A stretch of DNA of 8,673 bases from Hungatella sp. UBA5982 (GCA_002429965.1 DJBG01000126.1:16841-25513); one strand, 5' to 3'; positions 1 to 5,937 are shown, counted from the stretch's first letter. Numbers and translations: made by a program. Notes: a model not told the origin generated them from the sequence alone.

Positions 1-835
1 CCTTAGAAGCCTCCGGCAGCAATCCGTGCTTTTCTATGAGAGCAACCAGTTCCGGATCATAAGTTCCCTTAACGGCAGGATCCAGAAAACTCTTATTCTG
101 GAACAGCTCGGCAATCTTTGCCGCCTTCTCATCCTCTGGATGGGAGCTTCTGGGATAAGCCGGGGTCAGGTTTAAGACAATCCCGATCTTTCCTCCCTGC
201 TTCATGCTGTGATATTCCTTCACCGCGAAAGCGCTGGCAAGGGCTGTATGATAAGCAACCGAAACAGCCGCTTTGGGATCCACCTTGCAGGGATAGTGAT
301 AGCCTTGCAGATATCCGCATTCCACATGGACGATAGGCTCATTAAAGGTAAACCAGTGTTTCACTAAATCTCCGAATAAGTTAAAGCAGGTCCAGGCATA
401 TTCCTTATAATAATCTACGACCTTTCTGTTTTCCCAGCCTCCCAGCTCCTGCAGCTTTACCGGCATGTCAAAATGGTACAGATTAACAAATGGTTCGATC
501 CCGTTTTCCCTTAATTCCAGAAACAGGCTGCGGTAAAAATCAGCCGCTTTTTCGTTCACCTCTCCAAACCCCTCCGGAAACAGGCGGGACCAGCTGATGG
601 ATGTCCGGAAAGAATTATGGCCCGTCTGCTTCATCAGCTGAATATCTTCTTTATAATTCTGGTAGAAGGAAGAGGTAATGCCCGGGCCAATGGCTCCATG
701 AAATTTATAGCCTTCTTCCTCATACCACAAATCCCAGATATTTTTCCCTCTCCCGTCATTATCTACGCCTCCCTCACACTGGGTGGCGCTGGTTGCACTT
801 CCAAAGTAAAACCCTTCCGGAAACTCAAGTTTCAT
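1..835 (-). CDS. 6-phospho-beta-glucosidase, glycoside hydrolase family 1 (partial, C-terminus beyond window)
   Basis: Cytoplasmic enzyme expected to hydrolyse 6-phospho-beta-glucosides delivered by the PTS encoded just upstream. The first 278 residues are visible and the 3' end leaves the window; family members are about 450-480 residues long, so roughly 60% is seen. The N-terminus PEGFYFGSATSATQCEGG (residues 6-23) is the classic GH1 opening, with the substrate-binding Q19. The motif TFNEP (163-167) carries the acid/base E166. GGWENR (132-137) and the YDPEL segment (259-263) are also typical. The nucleophile motif (I/V)TENG should lie outside the window. The ATG at 833-835 is preceded by AAGGGGGT (843-850) at good spacing, and the stop codon of the upstream small gene overlaps this RBS, which suggests translational coupling. 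It is the last visible gene of the IIB-IIC-small protein-GH1 operon. Family assignment is firm; preference for phospho-cellobiose over other phospho-glucosides is inferred. Confidence 0.95.
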   Translation of the reverse strand, partial: MKLEFPEGFYFGSATSATQCEGGVDNDGRGKNIWDLWYEEEGYKFHGAIGPGITSSFYQNYKEDIQLMKQTGHNSFRTSISWSRLFPEGFGEVNEKAADFYRSLFLELRENGIEPFVNLYHFDMPVKLQELGGWENRKVVDYYKEYAWTCFNLFGDLVKHWFTFNEPIVHVECGYLQGYHYPCKVDPKAAVSVAYHTALASAFAVKEYHSMKQGGKIGIVLNLTPAYPRSSHPEDEKAAKIAELFQNKSFLDPAVKGTYDPELVALIEKHGLLPEASK

Positions 836-848
836 ATCTCATACCCCC

Positions 849-995
849 TTATTTCCTTTTCTTTATCAGCATGACTGCACCCAACAGTACAAATACCAGA
901 CCAACGGTCATATACATGGCAGGGGCTGGAAGCTGGGGTGATACAGTGATGAACAGGCAGCCTATGGCGATTAAAAATATGGTCCAGCTTTTCAC
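849..995 (-). CDS. Small (48 aa) two-helix membrane protein, function unknown
   Basis: I do not recognise the family. The frame starts at GTG (993-995), preceded at six bases by the strong RBS GGGGGAG (1002-1008), and ends at TAA (849-851) inside the RBS of the GH1 gene. The protein begins VKSWTIFLIAIG and ends AVMLIKKRK. Residues about 4-18 and 28-44 are hydrophobic and look like two short membrane helices, joined by a proline-rich turn (SPQLPAPA, 19-26). The positive charge at both ends (K2; KKRK 45-48) predicts both termini in the cytoplasm. It lies between the PTS IIC gene and the GH1 gene on the same strand, so it is probably translated from the same mRNA. A role as a small partner or stability factor of the IIC permease is only a guess from position. 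The GTG start and short length would make automated callers miss it. Confidence 0.7.
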   Translation of the reverse strand: MKSWTIFLIAIGCLFITVSPQLPAPAMYMTVGLVFVLLGAVMLIKKRK

Positions 996-1001
996 GGAGC
1001 T

Positions 1002-1008
1002 CTCCCCC
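1002..1008 (-). promoter_or_regulatory. RBS that supports the GTG start of the 48-aa gene
   Basis: GGGGGAG on the minus strand lies six bases before the GTG at 993-995. There is no ATG near the start of this frame. The quality and spacing of this site are the main evidence that the small gene is translated. Confidence 0.65.
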
Positions 1009-1027
1009 TTCTTTCTCTGCTAAACTT

Positions 1028-1086
1028 AAGAACTGCCAAATCAGTTCTGTCAGGACATCCCCTGTGAACTGGTCTGGCAGCTCCTT
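1028..1086 (-). promoter_or_regulatory. Long intercistronic hairpin between PTS IIC and the small membrane protein gene
   Basis: Arms at 1066-1086 and 1028-1047 (minus-strand order) pair over about 20 positions, including GCTGCCA/TGGCAGT and CAGTTC/GAACTG, with several G-U pairs and one bulge. Inside, CAGG (1061-1064) pairs with CCTG (1051-1054) around a six-base loop. The hairpin lies just after the IIC stop codon. No run of U follows it, so it does not look like a standard terminator. An mRNA stability or processing element that sets the ratio of permease to downstream products is the likelier reading; a leaky terminator is possible. Confidence 0.6.
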
Positions 1087-1100
1087 CTTAATCTATGTTA

Positions 1101-2489
1101 CTATTCGCTTTTCATCTTATTTGCCATCATTACAAATGGTGTCCAGATGGCAAAAGATATAAACAGATTAAACAATGATACAAGTGCTGCCATAAAGCTT
1201 CCGCCTGTTGCAAGGAAGGCATAGATGCCTGCAGGCATTACCCAGGGTACAGCTACGAAAACCGGAGGGATCAGGCCTATGGCAGTTGCGCCGTATGCGA
1301 TGGTCGCACATACCGGAGGAACGATCAGCCATGGAATCAAATACACCGGGTTCAATACGATAGGCATACCGAAGATGATCGGCTCATTGATATTAAATAC
1401 ACCCATGGGCCAGGATAACTTTGCAATGGCTTTCTGGTCATCCCTCTTAGAAAACAGGAAGATTGCGATAATAAGGCCTAAGGTAATTCCGGAACCGCCC
1501 ATCTGGCAGTAGGCATCAAAGGAACCGCGGGTCCATAAGTATGGAAGATTCGCAGTGCTCTGGCTGGTGGTAAATGCCTCAATGTTCTGGTTTAATGCCG
1601 TTAAATAAATACCGTCCATGATAGGAGCCAGTACGTTGTGTCCATGGAGACCAAAGAACCATAACAGCTGGATTAAGAATACCATGAAGATTACGCTGAA
1701 GAAGCCCTGTGACAAACTGAGGAGCGGTCTCTGGATATATCTGAGAACCATATCATTAATGGTGGAGCCTGTTGCGGTTATGCAGATCTGGGTCAAGATA
1801 CCTGCAACATAAATGGCGATTACACCTGGAACAATTGCTGCAAATGCTTTGCTTACTGCTGGCGGTACAGAATCCGGAAGGTTGATGGTAACCTTCTTCT
1901 GCATCAGCTTTATGTAAATCATGGTACAGATAAAGCCCATAATCAGTGCGGTAAACAGACCACCGGAACCGGTGTATCCGGAACCTAAGTATCCCCAGCC
2001 GCTGACTCCGTTTAATGCAACACCGCCGCCTGGTGTAGCAGCTACATTAAGTCCAAGACCTTTCAGCTGGTCGGCAGCTGCCGCTGCAACACCTGGAAGC
2101 TCATAGTCGAAGGTAGCGCTTTGTCCCATACAGGTGACTAAGCTTGCAAATGCGATGACTCCTCCTGCAATGGCGTTTACATCGTAGGTTTTTGAAAGAT
2201 TGTAGCCCAGAGCAAAAACAAATGCCAGAGCAAGAATTACGATAGAGCCAAAATATACGTTGCCATTAACACTGATGATCGGAGACATGGCCTGGACAAA
2301 ACCAGTCATACCTGCCTGATTTGGAAGGTCTCTTAAAAATACATTAAGTAAAACTGCTATGGAACCAACCATGGTAATTGGCATGATGGCAATAAAGGCA
2401 TCACGAATGGCAACCAGATGTTTCTGGGAACCAATTCTAGCTGCGATTGGCATAAATTTTGCTTCCATGAATGAATTAAATGCACCCAT
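1101..2489 (-). CDS. celB: PTS system cellobiose/chitobiose-type EIIC permease
   Basis: Membrane channel of a Lac-family PTS: it binds a beta-linked disaccharide outside the cell and presents it for phosphorylation by IIB. At 462 residues it is close to the usual 430-450 and has about ten hydrophobic segments. Family motifs are clear: FFGLHGHN (278-285), whose H282 corresponds to the substrate-contacting histidine of the ChbC structure; QMGGSGITLGL (329-339); and FNINEPIIFGMP (365-376), whose E369 corresponds to the essential glutamate. The glycine-rich insert GSGYTGSGG (169-177) lies in an extended loop. The ATG at 2487-2489 follows the RBS GAGGGAG (2498-2504). The gene lies 62 bases after IIB, as is usual for IIB-IIC pairs. 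The symbol follows the old cel naming by family; the true substrate (cellobiose, chitobiose, lichenan fragments) cannot be read from the sequence. Confidence 0.95.
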   Translation of the reverse strand: MGAFNSFMEAKFMPIAARIGSQKHLVAIRDAFIAIMPITMVGSIAVLLNVFLRDLPNQAGMTGFVQAMSPIISVNGNVYFGSIVILALAFVFALGYNLSKTYDVNAIAGGVIAFASLVTCMGQSATFDYELPGVAAAAADQLKGLGLNVAATPGGGVALNGVSGWGYLGSGYTGSGGLFTALIMGFICTMIYIKLMQKKVTINLPDSVPPAVSKAFAAIVPGVIAIYVAGILTQICITATGSTINDMVLRYIQRPLLSLSQGFFSVIFMVFLIQLLWFFGLHGHNVLAPIMDGIYLTALNQNIEAFTTSQSTANLPYLWTRGSFDAYCQMGGSGITLGLIIAIFLFSKRDDQKAIAKLSWPMGVFNINEPIIFGMPIVLNPVYLIPWLIVPPVCATIAYGATAIGLIPPVFVAVPWVMPAGIYAFLATGGSFMAALVSLFNLFISFAIWTPFVMMANKMKSE

Positions 2490-2551
2490 AACTTTTTCTC
2501 CCTCTTTTATCCTCCCCTAAACCATTGGAACGGGGAGCTTCTTTTTCATAC

Positions 2552-2857
2552 TTACCCGTTTAACTTCCCCAGCGCCTGATCCAGTACCTTGGCGCCATTC
2601 ATTGTGCCGTAAGCCATCATATCGATGACAAGCACAGGTTTCTCATTTTTCACTCTCTCGTTCATCTTCTTCTCAAGATAACGAACCTGAGGCCCCAATA
2701 AAATAATATCTGCCTTTTTCACTTCGTCAATAGATTCAGCATCTCCCACCGCCCAAATGGTGGCCTCCACGCTTTTTTCTGATGCTGCATCCTGCATTTT
2801 TTTTACAAGCATGCTTGTAGACATTCCTGCTGAGCAAACTAATAAAATATGATACAT
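2552..2857 (-). CDS. celA: PTS system lactose/cellobiose-type EIIB component
   Basis: Cytoplasmic phosphocarrier (101 residues, normal size) that accepts phosphate from IIA on a cysteine and passes it to the sugar held in IIC. The N-terminus MYHILLVCSAGMSTSMLVKK shows the active-site C8 at the end of strand 1, followed by the phosphate-binding loop SAGMSTS (9-15). The later segment IILLGPQVRYLEKKM (51-65) is also characteristic of the cellobiose IIB fold. The ATG at 2855-2857 has the RBS AAGGGGTG (2863-2870) five bases upstream. It is the first gene of its operon, behind a promoter with several dyads (2874-2963). Its IIA partner is not adjacent but lies in the neighbouring operon at 4490-4822. 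Confidence 0.95.
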   Translation of the reverse strand: MYHILLVCSAGMSTSMLVKKMQDAASEKSVEATIWAVGDAESIDEVKKADIILLGPQVRYLEKKMNERVKNEKPVLVIDMMAYGTMNGAKVLDQALGKLNG

Positions 2858-2873
2858 CCTCGCACCCCTTTCT

Positions 2874-2887
2874 GTGGTCTAGACCAC
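2874..2887. promoter_or_regulatory. dre-type palindromic operator (GntR/HutC, NagR-like)
   Basis: GTGGTCTAGACCAC is a perfect 14-bp palindrome. Its core TGGTCTAGACCA is the known dre-site consensus bound by DasR of Streptomyces and NagR (YvoA) of Bacillus, which sense phosphorylated amino sugars. It lies three bases upstream of the IIB RBS region and downstream of the predicted transcription start, where a bound repressor would act as a roadblock. The operator identity is by motif match; the regulator is not in this window. Confidence 0.65.
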
Positions 2888-2898
2888 TTCTTCTTACC

Positions 2899-2919
2899 CA
2901 TATGATACTATATCATATG
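2899..2919. promoter_or_regulatory. Perfect 21-bp palindrome covering the -10 of the IIB operon promoter
   Basis: The half-site CATATGATA (9 bp) is repeated in exact inverted orientation around a 3-bp spacer. The predicted -10 box sits at its centre. Symmetry this exact at a promoter core suggests a second repressor operator. No known binding motif was recognised, and part of the symmetry could come from AT-richness. Confidence 0.5.
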
Positions 2920-2934
2920 CAAAAACACAAGCAA
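2907..2934 (-). promoter_or_regulatory. Sigma-A promoter of the IIB-IIC-small protein-GH1 operon
   Basis: On the minus strand, TTGCTT (2929-2934) and TATAGT (2907-2912, one mismatch to TATAAT) are 16 bases apart. An overlapping alternative is TTGTGT (2925-2930) with TATCAT (2902-2907) at 17 bases. Transcription would start near 2895-2901. The upstream A/T-rich dyad resembles an UP element. An independent promoter is expected here because a terminator (3016-3062) separates this operon from the preceding one. Confidence 0.6.
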
Positions 2935-2940
2935 ATTCTA

Positions 2941-2963
2941 AAATAAAAATAAACTTTTTATTT
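2941..2963. promoter_or_regulatory. A/T-only inverted repeat directly upstream of the -35
   Basis: AAATAAAAA (2941-2949) and TTTTTATTT (2955-2963) form exact inverted arms around a 5-bp loop. The position relative to the -35 (2929-2934) fits an UP element contacted by the RNA polymerase alpha subunit. Low-complexity sequence makes such symmetry easier to get by chance. Confidence 0.35.
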
Positions 2964-3015
2964 AATAATTAATAAATTCCCCTTTCAGCATAAACATTTT
3001 TCGTTATTACGCCAT

Positions 3016-3062
3016 AAAAAAAGCTGTGAAACAGACTTTTTCAGTCATTTTCACAGCTTTTT
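3016..3062 (-). terminator. Intrinsic terminator of the AraC-M42-IIA-GH4 operon
   Basis: AAGCTGTGAAA and TTTCACAGCTT form a stem of 11 or more pairs, with an inner GACT/AGTC stem around GAAAA. On the minus strand it starts immediately after the GH4 stop codon and ends in a run of seven U. The A-rich 5' side means it could also act on plus-strand transcripts. Confidence 0.85.
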
Positions 3063-3063
3063 C

Positions 3064-4398
3064 CTATTCTTGCCTTTCGTTTTTAAAGAATTGAGGGAGG
3101 TATTCTTTATGGGCCTCCAGCAATTCATGAATGACAGCATTGGCATCGTGATCGCTTGCGCAAAGAGGATTCATGTTCAGAGCTGTCACTGCCAGATCCC
3201 GGTTTCCGGTGACAGCCGCTTCGCAGACCAGGCGCTCAAAGGTCTTGATGGTTTGAATGGTCCCGTTAATCTGGGGCTTTAACTCGCCTACGGCAATGGG
3301 CTTTGGACCGCCGCTTGTGATGATGCAGGCGGCTTCCACCGCACTGTCTGCCGGGAGGTTTGTGATCGTCCCGTTGTTCCGTACGTCTACATACTGGATA
3401 TCACCGGTATTGTTGTGCAGGGAGCAGATTAAGTTGCAGGCAGCATCGCTGTATCTGGCGCCGCCTCTCATCTCCAGCTGCTTTGGTTTTACATCCAGGT
3501 TCTCATCCTTGTACAGCTCAAACAGTTCCTCCTCTACCTTTTTCACCACTTCGCCCCGGACCCGGCCTTCCTTGTATTCCTTTAACTCCTCTTCCAGCTG
3601 TTCTTTGGTAAAGTAATAATAGTTGTGATAGGGGCAGGGGATGCAGTGAAGTCCCCGGATAAACTCCGGTGAAAACGGCAGAGTGGAAAAGTTCTTCATG
3701 GAAATAGCATCTTCTGCGCTGATGTGCTGATAGATTTCCAGAATCTCTTCCAGCCTTGACTGTCCATCCACTAATACATCGGTTGCAAAAATATGGTGGT
3801 TTAAGCCGGACAGCTCCATCGTCACCCGCTCCGGCTCCACATCTAAGAGTCTGGCAAAACCATTTACCATATTGACCGGCACATTGCAAAGACCGATCAC
3901 CTTTTTATAATCCGTATATCTTAACACAACCTCTGTGATCATTCCCGCAGGATTGGTGAAGTTGATCATCCATGCCTCCGGGCAAAGCTCTTTCATGTCC
4001 TTTACAATATCCAGAATCACCGGAATGGTCCGGAATGCCTTGAACATGCCTGCCGCTCCGTTAGTTTCCTGACCGATCATGCCGTGGCTTAAGGGGATCC
4101 GTTCATCCTTAATTCTGGCATCCAATAGCCCCACTCTCATCTGAGTCGTCACATAATCCGCATCTTTTAAAGCTTCCCGCCTGTCATAAGACAGAATCAC
4201 CTTCATGGGAAGTCCAGCTTTTTTTACCATGCGCTGCGCAAGGGCGCCTACGGTCTCCAGCTTTTCCCTTCCCGCTTCAATATCCACCAGCCAAAGCTCT
4301 CTTACGGGCAGTTTTTCATAACGTTTGATAAACCCTTCCACCAGCTCCGGCGTATAAGAGGAGCCGCCCCCGATGGTAACGATTTTGATCCCTTCCAT
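3064..4398 (-). CDS. 6-phospho-beta-glucosidase, glycoside hydrolase family 4 (NAD/Mn-dependent)
   Basis: Cytoplasmic enzyme that cleaves 6-phospho-beta-glucosides by the unusual GH4 redox-elimination mechanism using NAD+ and a divalent metal. The 444 residues match the family (about 435-450). The N-terminal Rossmann fold has IVTIGGGSSYTPELVEG (5-21) and the acidic strand-2 end LVDI (37-40). NFTNPAG (146-152) follows. GLCNVP (169-174) gives the metal ligand C171 and NHH (200-202) gives H201. PYHNYYY (256-262) holds the conserved tyrosines. CNVP, rather than the CHS found in alpha-specific members, places it with the LicH/CelF/ChbF beta group. The ATG at 4396-4398 follows the RBS AGGAGAG (4404-4410). 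It is the last gene of its operon. Whether the substrate is phospho-cellobiose or phospho-chitobiose is not resolved. Confidence 0.95.
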   Translation of the reverse strand: MEGIKIVTIGGGSSYTPELVEGFIKRYEKLPVRELWLVDIEAGREKLETVGALAQRMVKKAGLPMKVILSYDRREALKDADYVTTQMRVGLLDARIKDERIPLSHGMIGQETNGAAGMFKAFRTIPVILDIVKDMKELCPEAWMINFTNPAGMITEVVLRYTDYKKVIGLCNVPVNMVNGFARLLDVEPERVTMELSGLNHHIFATDVLVDGQSRLEEILEIYQHISAEDAISMKNFSTLPFSPEFIRGLHCIPCPYHNYYYFTKEQLEEELKEYKEGRVRGEVVKKVEEELFELYKDENLDVKPKQLEMRGGARYSDAACNLICSLHNNTGDIQYVDVRNNGTITNLPADSAVEAACIITSGGPKPIAVGELKPQINGTIQTIKTFERLVCEAAVTGNRDLAVTALNMNPLCASDHDANAVIHELLEAHKEYLPQFFKNERQE

Positions 4399-4427
4399 AA
4401 TGTCTCTCCTTTTCCTGGATTGTAATA

Positions 4428-4469
4428 AGCCTTCTTACTCCTGAGATTGTGTCAGTGTGCAAGAAGGCT
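4428..4469 (-). promoter_or_regulatory. Intercistronic hairpin between PTS IIA and GH4 genes
   Basis: AGCCTTCTT (minus strand, 4461-4469) pairs exactly with AAGAAGGCT (4428-4436) around a 24-base loop. There is no U-run after it on the minus strand. The nearby segments GCTTATT (4484-4490) and AATAAGC (4424-4430) could pair instead. A possible mRNA processing or stability element; significance uncertain. Confidence 0.4.
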
Positions 4470-4489
4470 GTTTTTCGGCAAACGCTTAT

Positions 4490-4822
4490 TTACTTTTCAA
4501 TGGCATCCTTTAAATCCTTGATCATACGGTAAAGGTTTAAAACCTCCGCTGCCTGATCCTTTGCCATCATGGCCATGGTTAAATGATCCTGGGCATGTAC
4601 CAAAATGATGTTTACATCAATAGGATTCCCCTGGGCTTCCTGCTGGATCAAATCAATCTGGGACTGATGGGCGGACCTCATCTCAAGCTCCGCCTCTTTT
4701 ATATATTTTTCCGCTTCCTCAAAGTTAAATTCTCTGGCAGACTCCATCGCCATCATGGAAAGCGATTTTGAATTTCCTGCGTTCATAATGAGCTGAAATG
4801 CTACAGCATAATTCTCATCCAT
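4490..4822 (-). CDS. celC: PTS system lactose/cellobiose-type EIIA component
   Basis: Cytoplasmic phosphocarrier that takes phosphate from HPr and passes it to IIB. The 110-residue, all-helical protein matches the LacF/ChbA family, which forms trimers. The active-site motif is ILVHAQDHLTMAM (73-85): H76 is the phosphorylated histidine and D79 matches the metal-binding aspartate of lactose IIA. Helix 1 has AVAFQLIMNAGNSKSLSMMA (6-25), which is also typical. The ATG at 4820-4822 has the very strong RBS AGGGGAGGAG (4829-4838). It lies between the M42 peptidase and GH4 genes, in a different operon from its IIB and IIC partners, so coordinated control of two promoters would be needed. Confidence 0.95.
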   Translation of the reverse strand: MDENYAVAFQLIMNAGNSKSLSMMAMESAREFNFEEAEKYIKEAELEMRSAHQSQIDLIQQEAQGNPIDVNIILVHAQDHLTMAMMAKDQAAEVLNLYRMIKDLKDAIEK

Positions 4823-4855
4823 GGTATACTCCTCCCCTATTTCAAATTTTTCTAT

Positions 4856-4884
4856 ATACTAGCACAAGCATCTTTTTTTTGCAA
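4856..4884 (-). promoter_or_regulatory. Possible internal promoter before PTS IIA
   Basis: In the 71-bp gap after the peptidase stop codon, TTGCAA and TAGTAT on the minus strand are 17 bases apart, followed by an A/T-rich leader. TAGTAT matches the -10 consensus at only four of six positions. It could let IIA and GH4 be made without the peptidase; weak evidence. Confidence 0.25.
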
Positions 4885-4893
4885 GAGAATTTC

Positions 4894-5937
4894 TTAAAGC
4901 CTGTCGGAAAATGGAAGGCCAATATACCCTTCAATCAGCTTTAAGGTCTGTTCCAAGCCTTTCTCATGGGTCCGTTCGGTCCCATGGGAAGCGTGGACTC
5001 CCGGGCCGATCAAAGCCCCGCGGATGTCATGTCCACCCCTAATGGCGCTTCCTACATCAGAGCCGTAGTGAGGGAATACATCCACCGCAAAATCCAGACC
5101 CCTCTCCTTTGCAACGGCAATGAGGCGGTTTGTCATTTCATAGTCATAAGGCCCGGTGGAATCCTGGGCGCAGATGGATACCTTTTTTTCATCTCCGGTT
5201 AAGTCATCCCCCAAAGCCCCCATGTCCACGGCAATAAACTCCTCTATATCCTCCGGAATCCAGCTTGCACCATATCCCACCTCTTCGTAATTGCTGATCA
5301 CGATTTTAAGGGTCTTTTCCGGCTTATGCCCGGAATCCCATAAATCCTTTAATACTCCCATAAGGACTGCCACAGAAGCCTTGTCATCTAAGTGGCGGGA
5401 TTTGATAAATCCGTTTTCCGTATGAACGAACATGGGGTCAAAGCTGATGTAATCCCCAGGGGATATTTCAAGCTTCTTTACATCATCGGCGTTTTCTACC
5501 AACTCGTCCAGGCGTATCTCCATATTTTTTGCCTTCCTCTCCAGGGTTTTGGCATTGTCATAGGTGTGGACGGATGGCTCTTTTGTGAGAATAGTCCCGG
5601 TGTAGGTTTTACCGGTTCTGGTGTGTATTTTGCAGTACATGCCTTCAATGGTCTCCATCATGAAACCTCCCACCGGCACAAGGGTGAGCATCCCTGAATC
5701 AGTGATGGAACGGACCATGGCACCTAAGGTATCCACATGGGCGGATAGGCCTAAAACCTCCTGTTTCTCCCCTGGAACCTTAATGATGAGACCGCCTTTA
5801 TTGTTAAAAACGGAAGAATATCCGAATTTTGCGGCCTCTTCCTGTATCGCTTTCATGACTTCCCTGGTGTAGCCGCTGGGGCTTGGAATATTTACGATCT
5901 TTTCCAGAATTGATGTGACATATGACATTGTCTCCAT
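4894..5937 (-). CDS. M42 family metallo-aminopeptidase (FrvX/CelM-like)
   Basis: Cytoplasmic dinuclear-metal aminopeptidase of the TET/PepA type, expected to assemble as a dodecamer and remove residues from the N-terminus of peptides. At 347 residues it has the normal family length. Metal and catalytic motifs are all present: SAHVDT (65-70; H67, D69), RHLDDKAS (181-188; bridging D184), SNYEEVGYG (215-223; catalytic E218 and metal-binding E219), AVDMG (236-240; D238) and a C-terminal histidine cluster GVHASHGTERTHEKG (313-327). Some homologues are labelled endoglucanase (CelM), but the family chemistry is peptidase, so a cellulase role should not be assumed. The first ATG (5935-5937) is chosen because GAAGGTAG (5944-5951) lies six bases upstream. 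The gene starts 43 bases after the AraC gene. M42 genes also occur in other PTS operons (frv in E. coli); the reason is unclear. Confidence 0.92.
   Translation of the reverse strand: METMSYVTSILEKIVNIPSPSGYTREVMKAIQEEAAKFGYSSVFNNKGGLIIKVPGEKQEVLGLSAHVDTLGAMVRSITDSGMLTLVPVGGFMMETIEGMYCKIHTRTGKTYTGTILTKEPSVHTYDNAKTLERKAKNMEIRLDELVENADDVKKLEISPGDYISFDPMFVHTENGFIKSRHLDDKASVAVLMGVLKDLWDSGHKPEKTLKIVISNYEEVGYGASWIPEDIEEFIAVDMGALGDDLTGDEKKVSICAQDSTGPYDYEMTNRLIAVAKERGLDFAVDVFPHYGSDVGSAIRGGHDIRGALIGPGVHASHGTERTHEKGLEQTLKLIEGYIGLPFSDRL

Noticed and set aside
617..1023. Plus-strand frames of 85 and 76 codons
   Set aside because: They overlap the GH1 and small-membrane-protein genes antisense; composition is that of reverse-strand shadows with no good RBS.
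3518..3889. Open frame of 123 codons on the minus strand
   Set aside because: It lies entirely inside the well-supported GH4 gene in another frame and has no RBS or recognisable protein features.
4477..4490. Possible CcpA cre site (GGCAAACGCTTATT)
   Set aside because: It matches only about 10 of 14 consensus positions, lies at the end of the IIA gene rather than at a promoter, and overlaps the stop codon.
5392..5872. Plus-strand frames of 101 and 83 codons
   Set aside because: Antisense shadows of the M42 peptidase, which has complete catalytic motifs.
4894..5937. Endoglucanase (CelM) annotation for the M42 protein
   Set aside because: The HVD, LDD, YEEVG and histidine motifs are those of dinuclear aminopeptidases; no glycosidase signature is present.
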